Assembly (NCBI RefSeq): GCF_003945595.2 | Contig: NW_024104670.1 | Span: 186,001-250,000, forward strand | Source of the DNA: Pipra filicauda | Lineage: Eukaryota > Chordata > Aves > Passeriformes > Pipridae | Reading direction: 5' to 3' | Length of the DNA stretch: 64,000 nucleotides | Shown: positions 1-11,000 of the stretch, in pieces | Layout of the letters: each line of letters starts with the position of its first letter | How positions within the stretch are numbered: position 1 is the stretch's first letter | Translations under genes and position numbers: made by a program | Notes under the pieces: model-generated | The model's input: the letters and a program-made list of their open reading frames with translations, nothing else | Told to the model about the DNA's origin: nothing | Databases searched by the model: none

Positions 1-573
1 CAGCTCATTCCCAGGAAAAGCCGGCAGGAAACGGAGCAGGGAGGGCTTTTAATCGTCGTTCCCACTGTTGTTACGGAACAGCTCGGGGGTTATCGGGGGG
101 GCAGGAGACGCCCCGGGGGACCGGGACACAGCTCGGGGGCAGCGCCGGTCCCACCCCGGGGACGAGGCACCGCCGCATCTCACCGGAGAGGAGAAACGCC
201 GCCTTCCCCGGTCCAGCCTCCCCCCGGGGGCTCCCCGGGCTGGTTTTATTATCCTGCAGCGTCCCCAGGACGTGGAAAACCGGGGGATTTCCCCTTCTCA
301 ACGGGACCGACTTCCAGCCGCGCTTGGGCACCGGGACAGCGGCTCCGGTCCCCGCTGACATCGCCGGGGGGTCCCGCTGGATGGGGGGGAGCGAACCGGG
401 GATCTTCCCCCCGCCCCCGGCCCGGACCCCCCCCGGGAAACGAAAGCGAAAGTGTCGCTGTCCCCTCGCCGCGGGGCAGCCCCGGCCAGCCCCGACATCC
501 CGAGGGACATCCCGAGGGACATCCCGCGATGGGGACACGGGACCCCGCCGCCTCCTCCCCCCGCCCCACTCAC
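1..573. other. Left edge; probable intron or downstream part of a leftward gene
   Basis: No exon could be identified here. The stretch is GC-rich. On the minus strand it holds an AATAAA hexamer (plus positions 245-250) and an ATTAAA (about 48-53), either of which could be a polyadenylation signal. It lies immediately downstream, on the minus strand, of the splice donor at 572-573. Both strands are open over long distances, which is expected from GC-rich, stop-poor sequence. I saw no conserved protein in any frame. Confidence 0.3.
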
Positions 574-705
574 CGGCGGCGCGGCTGGAAAACGGGAACC
601 GAGCGGGGCTCGAGGAGCAGGCGGAAGATCGGGAATAGGTGGAGCCCCCGGGATACCCCGCCCGGGATACCCGGGCCGGTACCACCCCTGGGCGGTCCCG
701 CCGCG
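574..705 (-). other. Putative 5' exon of an unidentified leftward gene
   Basis: On the minus strand the sequence ends in a strong splice donor (CCGCCG then GTGAGT; exon end at 574), and a promoter-type motif lies directly upstream at 706-722. This is the usual layout of a short noncoding first exon. No convincing start codon was recognised, so the product is unknown. In human, CALCOCO2 and TTLL6 lie on this side of ATP5MC1, but nothing here identifies either. It could also be a noncoding RNA or a chance donor. Confidence 0.35.
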
Positions 706-722
706 CTGCTGGGACTCGTAGT
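706..722 (-). promoter_or_regulatory. ZNF143/THAP11-type (SBS) promoter motif
   Basis: Read on the minus strand this is ACTACGAGTCCCAGCAG. It closely resembles the ACTACAATTCCCAG core bound by ZNF143/THAP11 at many vertebrate CpG promoters, where it sits at or just upstream of the start site. A GC-rich candidate exon with a splice donor follows it. Occupancy and direction are inferred. Confidence 0.45.
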
Positions 723-734
723 TCGGAGCGAGGG

Positions 735-1012
735 ACCGGGACATCCCGGGAACCGGCACACCTCGGGGAAGGGATGCTCCGGTGACCAGGACATCCCTGG
801 GACCGGGACATCCTGGGGACCGGGACACCCCCAGGATGGAGAAACCCGGGGGCCGGGATGCTCTGGTGATCAGGACATCCCTGGAAGCGGGACACCCCAG
901 AGACCAAGACATCCCGGTAACGGGACACCCCTGGGATCGGGACACTCTGGTGCCCAGGGACACCCCTGGGACTGGGACATCCTGGTGATCAGGACACCCC
1001 GGGGGCAGAATC
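735..1012. repeat. Irregular 18-26 bp minisatellite
   Basis: Degenerate tandem copies built around gggacatcctggggaccggg and gggacacccctgggat. Unit length varies and copies are imperfect. It lies between the leftward candidate promoter and a CR1 fragment. Confidence 0.6.
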
Positions 1013-1015
1013 ATA

Positions 1016-1244
1016 GAATGTTAAGGCGTTGGAAGGACCTTGAAGACAATCTCGTCCCACCAGAGCAGAGTAGAGGGGGAGAATCCCCTCCTTGGACCAG
1101 CTGGCCACGCTCCTTTGGATGCAGCCCAGGATTCAGTTGGTCTCCGGGCTGTGAGCTGGGTCATGGAATCACAGAATCACTCAGGTTGGAAAAGCCCTCT
1201 GAGATCATCGAGGCCACCCTGTGCCCGATCCCCACCTTGTTCTC
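1016..1244 (-). mobile_element. CR1 LINE 3' fragments (antisense)
   Basis: The sequence contains the reverse complement of the CR1 3' end: a cagaatcatagaatg start, then a 'ttggaaggacctt' block. A second copy begins near 1166 (tcatggaatcacagaatcactcagg). CR1 ends in a short ATTCTATG-type repeat, so plus-strand copies beginning with CAGAATCA are inverted. Both are 5'-truncated and heavily diverged. Confidence 0.8.
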
Positions 1245-1559
1245 CAGCCAATATTGTCCTCAGACAATATTTTATGATTCTGATGATTATTTTTTTTTTT
1301 GGCGCCTCATGGCTGGGGTTTCGCTTACTTGTTATACAGCGACCAGCTGTGTCTTCAGTATCAATGTATGGAGGGGTTTGTTGGAAACGCAATTACACCG
1401 CGAAGAGTAACTGAATAACATTAAAAAATAAGGAAAAACCTCTATTTTTTTTTCCCCTTAGTGTTGATGGATAACCAATGGGTCGAAGACGGGCAAATTT
1501 GCTCTCGCGGGGAGAAACTATCTGCAAACGGGACTGTTTCTTCGGGTTCTGTGATGTAA

Positions 1560-1885
1560 AGGTGTTCGGAGGGGGGGGGTGTCAAACTCCCCGATATTTG
1601 GAAGGCTCGGCTCCTTTTCCCGGGATCGCTCCCCACCCCTGCCCCTCCCGACCCCCAGCGTGATTGACACCCGCGCCGCCCAATCAGCGAGCGCGCCACC
1701 GCCTGAGCCAACCAATCGCGTCCCGCGCGGCCCCCCCGCCCTCCCGCATCCGGGCACGGAGGGAAGAGGGGAGGGGAGGGCGGGGCCCGCCTGGGGCCCG
1801 GCCAATGAGAGGCGCGGGCGCGGGCGCGCGCGCGCGGCGGCAGCCAATGGGCGCGGAGGACGCCCGGGGGGACACGGCCAAGGTG
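1560..1885 (+). promoter_or_regulatory. ATP5MC1: ATP5MC1 CpG-island promoter with four CCAAT boxes
   Basis: A dense CpG region carries four forward CCAAT pentamers at 1680-1684, 1712-1716, 1802-1806 and 1844-1848, several in CCAATCA/CCAATGRG contexts typical of NF-Y sites, among GC boxes. It lies immediately upstream of the noncoding first exon. No TATA box is seen, as expected for a housekeeping nuclear gene for a mitochondrial protein. NF-Y/Sp1 control is inferred from the motifs. Confidence 0.7.
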
Positions 1886-1938
1886 ACGCTCCCCCCTCAG
1901 AGCCGCCGCCGCCGCCGCCCCGAGCGGACCCCGCGCAG
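1886..1938 (+). other. ATP5MC1: ATP5MC1 noncoding exon 1 (start approximate)
   Basis: Short 5' UTR exon inferred from a donor at 1939 (CGCGCAG then GTGGGA) at the downstream edge of the CpG island. The start site is approximate. It would splice over about 1 kb to the acceptor at 2950. That first intron contains a G-rich minisatellite at 2395-2815. Confidence 0.5.
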
Positions 1939-2394
1939 GTGGGACCCGCTCCCGGGCCCGACCCCGGCCCCGCCGCCACCGGGGCAGCCTCGGAGGGTTC
2001 TGGGGCAGCTCGGGGCGCGGCCGGTGCTCGCTGGGGTCGTGCCCTTCGCTGCGCGGAGGGCGCGGTGGCGCCTTCGCCCTTGCCCTCATGAGGGGTTCGG
2101 GGGGTTCGGGTGTGGAGAGGAGGGCGCGATGAGCAGCTCTGAGCCGGCCCGGGGAGGGCACCGAGCGGGGATTAACGGGGAGGGAGGGGAACGGGGAGCT
2201 GGGGGGGGCAGGGCCGAGGGGACAAAGGGGGGGACAGATCCTCGGGGACAGCCGGGGGACACACAAGGGCCGAGGGGACAAAGCCTCGGGGACACGTATC
2301 GGCGGTGGGGACAAAGCTTTGGTGACAGCCAGGGGACACAGGGGTCGGTGGGGCAGAGCCTGGGGGACAGCGAGGGCACACGGAGCTGTAGTGG

Positions 2395-2815
2395 GGTCAC
2401 AACCTTTGGGGACACAGAGCCGTGGTGGGGACACAATCTTTGGGGACATGGAGCTGTGGTGGGGACACAGCCTTGGGGACACAACCTTTGGGGACACGGA
2501 GCTGTGGTGGGGACACAGCCTTGGGGACACGGAGCTGTGGTGGGGACACAACCTTTGGGGACATGGAGCTGTGGTGGGGACACAGCCTTGGGGACACAGC
2601 CTTGGGGACACGGAGCTGTGGTGGGGACACAACCTTTGGGGACATGGAGCTGTGGTGGGGACACAACCTTGGGGACACAGAGCTGTGGTGGGGACACAAC
2701 CTTGGGGACACAGAGCTGTGGTGGGGACACAACCTTGGGGACACAGAGCTGTGGTGGGGACACAACCTTGGGGACACAGAGCTGTGGTGGGGACACAACC
2801 TTGGGGACGTGGAAG
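2395..2815 (+). repeat. G-rich minisatellite, about 33-bp unit, in ATP5MC1 intron 1
   Basis: About a dozen copies of a unit reading ggggacacagagctgtggt followed by ggggacacaacctt, with some short 14-bp partial units. Decayed relatives extend left to about 2270. Because the unit is close to 33 bp, several frames on both strands stay open, so long apparent reading frames here are artefacts. The sense strand has regularly spaced runs of four G. Confidence 0.9.
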
Positions 2816-2959
2816 TGGGGGCAGAGCCTCGGGGACAGGGCAGCAGATGAACCCGAGGTCAGATGTGGGTCTGAGCCCGCAGGGGGTTGGCACGTGACAA
2901 CAGTGCCAGGAGTCCCAACTCCTTGTGTTTATTTTGTTTATTTACCTTAGATTAACAAA

Positions 2960-5451
<2,492 letters not shown>

Positions 5452-5547
5452 CGGCTCCGGCCGCGGCTCCCGGCGCTCCGGCCTGGCCACTGGAGCCTCC
5501 TCCCATCGCAGCGTTCCAGACTGACCATTGAAGAAAGGATTTCTCTA

Positions 5548-5553
5548 AATAAA
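5548..5553 (+). terminator. ATP5MC1: ATP5MC1 polyadenylation signal
   Basis: AATAAA 97 bp after the TGA stop, followed by a T/GT-rich stretch (ggtttttgggttggtttctttcc) that fits a downstream element. This implies a very short 3' UTR of about 110-120 nt. Confidence 0.85.
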
Positions 5554-5784
5554 CTGGTGGCTTGGTTTTTGGGTTGGTTTCTTTCCTTTGTTTTTTAGCA
5601 TTCCGGTCCGGTGGCGGGGGAGTTTTCGGGGCTTGGTCGAAGGGTGTGATATCCCAGGGGTGGGATGAAGCAAACAGGGAGTGTGGAATGGCGTGGGAGG
5701 GGACAAAAACTGAGGGGAAGTCAACTAAAACAAATCTATTAAAAGTCCCCGAAAGTGTTGCCCTTTTAAAGCAAATCTTGGTGA

Positions 5785-5990
5785 GAGTAGGTTGGGATTG
5801 GATAACAGGGAGAAATTCTGTGAGGGGCTGGAGTGGATTCCCAGAGAAGCTGTGGCTGCCCCATCCCTGGAAGTGTCCAAGGCCAGGCTGGACGGGGCTG
5901 GGAGCACCCTGGGATAGTGGGAGGTGTCCCTGGGTGAAACTGGGTGAGCTTTAAGGTCCTTCCAACCCAAACCATTCCATGATTCCATAT
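5785..5990 (+). mobile_element. CR1 LINE 3' end (sense)
   Basis: Contains the CR1 blocks cccagagaagctgtggctgc, 'ccatccctggaagtgtccaaggc', 'ctttaaggtccttccaaccc' and the terminal aaaccattccatgattcc. The 5' part is missing. Confidence 0.88.
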
Positions 5991-7346
5991 TTTCACCAGT
6001 CTGTTGTTGGAAATGCTCCCTTTCTTTCAGCTGAGAGCACCTGGAAAAGGTGCTGGGTGTGAGGTGAGGGTGCTCACAGGTGTGTTAATGGTGTTTGCAG
6101 GGCTGAATTCCCAGGAAGTGCCCCCACATCGTGGGAATTTCCTTCCTTTTCCAGGAAGAGCCGGTTTCAAGGTCACGCTGTTCACTGTTCACGTGCCTCT
6201 TCAAAGCAAAGTTTACCCAAGGAATCACAGCTGATTGTGATAATCCACTAATCTATTAAAAAAAATCCATTGCTCCATTAAAACAATGCACTAAACTGGT
6301 AGAATAAGCCATTATTCTGTTAAAATGAAAGTAAATTGATAAAATAAAGAGCTGAGGGGGCTTTGTTGTTTTTTTTTTTTGCCCCCCCCTCCCCACAGCT
6401 CCGTGCTCCATCTGTTTTAGAGACTGGAGTATATCAGGGAGGAGAAATGCCCAAATCCACCCCAAAATCTGGGCCTGGGGGGGAGGCAGCTGTGCCTTTA
6501 AGGAAGGGGAGCCTGGAGGGAGCTTGTCTCCTTATCTGCTTTAAGTAATTGAATTAATGCAGCTACTCCTTGTCCTTAAAGCCTCTGCGGAGGGGTGGTG
6601 ACCTCCCTGGGCACGGGAATGGGGTGCAGGAATATGAAATTCTGTTTGGAATTGCTGCTGGGAGGAATTCCCTGTGAGGGGAAGGGGGTGAGGAGAATTC
6701 GAGTCAAAAAACCTCCGAGACTTGGAGAAACGTGGCTCTGAAAGCAGAAAGAACTCGAGGGAAACTCGGCTGAATTAGAGAGGAAAAGTTCTCTGGATCC
6801 TGGGAATAAATGTGTAACCCTAAAGCAGGGATCCCGTGCCTTGGGAATCTTCCCAGGGTGTCCATAGGTTGTAGCTGGCACCCAAAACTTGCTGCCCTGG
6901 GAAAACAACACTGTTGCTGGGGCTGCCTTAGTTACATTTAAACTCCCTTGCACGTATGGAACTGGATAAACAACTCCTTGGATCCCTGTAAAGCAAAAAG
7001 TGACCTTGGAGCTGGAATTGCTCCCCCAGCACATCGTTGCTGTTCATCCCAGGGTGGTTCTGGGCAGCTCTGGGGGGGGTTGGAGGAGTGGGATGGTCCT
7101 GCAGGGACCACGGGCACAGCTGCTGGGTTCCTATGAGCTGGAAAAACAGCTTTCCCCGCTCTCCTAGCCCTTTGATCCAGCTGTTTTCCAGCCCTGAGGC
7201 TGCTGGGTTGGGGATCTGAACCCTTGGGAGCTGCCTGATCCCAGGGCTGCTCCTTGCCCGGAGCTCAGACCCTTCCCTGAGGTGTTTTCCCAGCCCGTCT
7301 GTCACAGCAGCCGCTTCCCTAAAGGGTCTCAATCTCTTCTCCCGAG

Positions 7347-7540
7347 TAACAGGATGAGAGGAAACATCCAGGGGAGGTTTGGATTGGATATTGGAAAAAA
7401 ATTCTTCATGGAAAGGGTGTCCAGGCACTGGAACCAAGTGATGGAGTCACCATCGCCGGAGGGATTTAAAAAACCTGTGGATGTGGCACTTGGGGACGTG
7501 GGTTAATGGACTCGGCAGTGCTGGGGGAATGGCTGGACAC
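7347..7540 (+). mobile_element. CR1 LINE fragment (sense, different subfamily)
   Basis: Matches the CR1 pattern aggatgagaggaaac, 'ggtttggattggatattgg', then a 'caggcactggaac' block and a tail around ggctggacacagtgatctta. It is more diverged than its neighbours. Confidence 0.7.
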
Positions 7541-7545
7541 AGTGA

Positions 7546-7772
7546 TCTTAGAATCACGGAATATCCTGTGCTGGGAGGGACCCCCAGGGATCATCCCGTC
7601 CAGCTCCTGGCCCTGCCCAGGACCCCCCAAAATCCCACCCTGTGCCTGAGAGTGTTGTCCAAGCACTCCTTGAGCTCTGGCAGCCTTGTGGCCGTGACTA
7701 CTGCCCTGAGGAGCAGAGACCTTAGAGGTCTTTTCCAACCTGACTGTTTCCATGACTCCAGGATTCCATAAA
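7546..7772 (-). mobile_element. CR1 LINE fragments (antisense, then a short sense tail)
   Basis: 7546-7690 is inverted CR1 (tagaatcacggaatatcc ... gggacccccagggatcatcc). From about 7725, ttttccaacctgactgtttc followed by 'catgactccaggattcc' is a short sense CR1 3' end. This looks like two insertions meeting. Confidence 0.7.
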
Positions 7773-7837
7773 CCCCCCTTCCCACCCCAAAAAACACCCC
7801 AAACCCTCCTTTCTCCCTCCACCCCTTGAGACCTCCA

Positions 7838-7856
7838 CTACACCAGGGGGCGCCAT
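7838..7856 (+). promoter_or_regulatory. CTCF-like site upstream of UBE2Z
   Basis: CTACACCAGGGGGCGCCAT matches the CCASYAGRGGGCGC core of the CTCF motif. It lies about 180 bp upstream of the UBE2Z start codon, at the edge of its CpG island and just after a cluster of CR1 fragments. Binding is inferred from the motif only. Confidence 0.45.
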
Positions 7857-7914
7857 GTCAAGGAAATACCAAGGCTCGCAACGAGGCGGCGCTGCGGGAG
7901 AGCCGCTCTGTCTC

Positions 7915-8020
7915 GCTCTCTATGGTCCGCCGGGGGCGTGGGGCGTGGGCGGTGCGGGGCCGCTCTGGCCGCGCGCCTCGGTGGTGCGGAGTCCCGGAAG
8001 CGGCGCGGGCCGAGGCCGCA
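7915..8020 (+). promoter_or_regulatory. UBE2Z: UBE2Z CpG-island promoter and 5' UTR
   Basis: CpG-dense sequence with GC/KLF boxes (ggggcgtggggcgtgggcgg at about 7934-7953) directly upstream of the start codon. No TATA box is seen. The island continues through exon 1 to about 8480. The exact start site cannot be read from sequence. Confidence 0.6.
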
Positions 8021-11000
8021 ATGGCGGAGAGCCCGGCGGCCGAGGACGCGGCCCCGGCCCCGGCCGCGGTGCTGGGGGCGGGCGGCGGCGGCAGCGCCTC
8101 GCCGAGCGCCGCCGGCTCCGCGGGCACCCCCGGCGTCTTCATCCCCGCCGAGCTCTGGGCGGCCGCGGGTTTCGGCGCCGCCGCCGCCGCCGCGCCCGGC
8201 ACCGGCGTGGCCCCCGCGAGCGGCGGGGCCCCGATGGCGGCGGCGGCGGCGGCGGGGGCCGCGCTCCTCACGCACTCGGCCTTCTGGGACCCCACGGTCA
8301 GCGGGGACTGGGACAGCGAGAGGCCCAGCCCGGCCTGCCTGCTGCGGATCAAACGGTGAGCGGGGCCCGGCACCGGGGGGCTCCGGGGATCGGACCCGCC
8401 GGGCACGGAGCGAGGCTCGCGTGTGGAGGAGACGTTCGGCTCGTCCCCTCGGGGGGGTAACGGTCCCCTTGGGCCGCACCGGACCGTCACCGGCCGGCCT
8501 GGAGAGCCGGGATCGGCTCCCGGTGTCCCCGGGCCTCCCTAGGAACAGACCCCGGTCCCTCCCTGTGTCCCGGGGCTCTCCTGGAGACAAGCCCTGGTTC
8601 TTTCCCTCTGTCCCAGGGTTATCCTGAGGACAAGTCCCGGTCCCTCCTTGTGTCCCAAGGTTTCCCTGGGAACAGACCGCGGTCCATCCCTGTGTCCCAG
8701 GGCTCTCCAGGGCACACACTCCAGTCCCCACCATGCCCTGGAATCACAGAATCCCACACGGGTTTGGGCTGGAAGGGACCTTAAAACCCATCCAGTGCCA
8801 CCCCCTGCCATGGGCAGGGACACCTTCCACTCTCCCAGGTTGCTCCAAGCCCTGTCCAACTTGGCCTTGGACCTCCCGGGATTCCTGGCCTGGAATCTCC
8901 TCTCCCGGGTGTTTGGGATTGTGTGGGTCTCACCCCTGCCAGCCCGGGGGTCCCTCTGTGCCACCCCTTGGGGTCTCTGTCAGGTGCCCTGGGGGGTTTG
9001 GCAGCAGAGCTCCTAATCCTGCCCTCGGGATCCCTGGCGGCTCCTGGGAGGTGCCGTTACATTTGGGAGGGGAACAGATTTTTTGGTTCCCTGGCAGCCA
9101 AGTTAAAATATTCACAGCAAACCTGCCCTTCACCCTCCTCCTTCCTGCCAGTGCCCACCCGTGGGGCTGCCCTGACCCTCCCAGGGATCCCCTGGATCAA
9201 CCTGTGGATCCCCTTTGCCAGAAGGAGCAGGAAGGTCTGGTGTTGTTGGAAACGCTGGCGCTGATTCAACAAGTCCTTCCTCTTCCCTCAGAGCAGGAAT
9301 TGCTGCCTGCCAGGCTCTTGCTCATCCTTGTTCTGGAGCTTGGAGAATGTCTCCCAAAGATGGCTCCAGATTTTTGGGCAGTTTCCAACCCAGAGCAGGC
9401 AGGGAGGGGAGAGGCTTCTCCTGCTGCTCTCACCCTCCTCACCTTGAAACCTCCCCGAGCTCTGGTCCCTTCCCAAATGGGAAGGAAGGTCGAGTGGGAG
9501 CTTGTCCTGAAGCTCAGCACAGCTCTGATTACAGGAGAGAGGGTTTGGGTGATGGAATTCAGCAGTTTGTCTGTCAGCTGCACGGGGTTGTAGGGGATTT
9601 GTTGGGGTTTGGTTCATTTTGGGCTGAGTTCTTGGAGAAGGGAGGCTGTTGGGATCAGCTTGGGGGGGTGTTGCACCCTCACTGCTCTGGGACCTTCTGT
9701 CTGATCCATTAACCCCAAATGGCTCAGAGCAAAACATTCCCAGAAGTGGTTGAGTCATGGTTTGGGAAAACAAATGAGTGAGCACAGAAAGGGATCCTGT
9801 AAATGGTCTGGGTGTGAAGAGGGAAAACCTCAGGAGGGAGAGGTTATCCCTTAAATAACAAACCTCACCTCACAGGACTTGAAAACAGCTCCCTGGGGGG
9901 GATTTCTGGCTGGAGTTTGACGTGCTGGAGGTGATCTGTGGTAAAACACAAGTTAATCAAGGTGTGCTGGTTCATTGACTGCTGCTCCTGAAATGCCTCA
10001 GTGATTTTGGGGGATAAATCGAAGGAACTCATCCAGAAAACTGTCAGAGCCAAGGGAAAACCGTCTGTCTCCTTACAAATGACAAGTTTCCACCTTCAAA
10101 GTCTGTCCCTTGGCACCCGTGCAGGGGTTTGTCACCCAGACCCACCGAGGGACACCTTGACTAATTCCTCTTTCCTTTCCTCAGGGATATCATGTCCATT
10201 TACAAGGAACCACCCCCAGGAATGTTTGTTGTGCCTGATCCCCACGACATGACCAAGGTGAGAGCTTTGGAGCTGGTTCAGCTCCCTGCTGCTCTGTGTG
10301 TTGTGTCCATGGCTGCTGGGAGGGTTTCCCCAGTGGAATATTCCCTTGGTGTTCTGAGAGGAGTGGGGGTGAGCCTTGCAAGAGCACAGGGCTCCAGTTT
10401 TCCTGGTGCCACTGGGATGGGATGCATTCAAATGGGAGGAGGCTCCCAAGGAGGCTGGCTCTGTGCAGAGGTACCATCCTGGTGGGCTGAGGAGATTCCA
10501 TGGATAACCCAGCTCTGGTTTGGTGGACACTGGGGGTGCTGATCCAGCTTGTTTCATCCCACTGATGCTTGAAAACAATGAGTGGAACATCCCAAAGAAG
10601 GGAGAGCTCTGTGGAAAACCGGTGGCTCTGGGGGGGCTTCTCAGAGCAGCTGGAAATCAGAGTGTCCATTGGTGGCAGAAAGGGCTGGAGTGGCTGTGAT
10701 CTGCCTCTGGAGCCTGGAAATGGGAATTGCTGGGAGCTGGCAGGGAAATGTGGATTGCTGGGATAGACTCTGGAGCTGCCTGCCAGGGTCCCACAGGCTC
10801 CTCTGGGGACAGGCCTGGCCACAGCCTCCCTCTCCTGCCCTCCTTCTTCCCCTCCAGGCTCTCAGGGTTTTCCAGAACTGGGAATTCCTGGAATTCCTGG
10901 AATTCCCAGTCAGCTGGGAGGCAGGAGTTGCTCCAACCTCTTGATCCAGTGTGGTTTTGGTGGTGCTGCCCTTTCTCCAGCCAGTGTTCCCTGGGCTGGG

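Larger units (their letters stand above)
5580..7835. other. ATP5MC1-UBE2Z intergenic region
   Basis: No gene was recognised. It contains three CR1 pieces (annotated separately), a decayed A/T-rich repeat at about 6245-6335 related to the intron 4 array, and a T-run with a C-run at 6368-6395. The rest is unique sequence without a convincing splice structure or conserved protein. Confidence 0.6.

Noticed and set aside
1442..2893. 483-codon minus-strand reading frame
   Set aside because: It is the antisense of the ATP5MC1 promoter island and the 33-bp repeat; open because the unit lacks stops, with no known domain.
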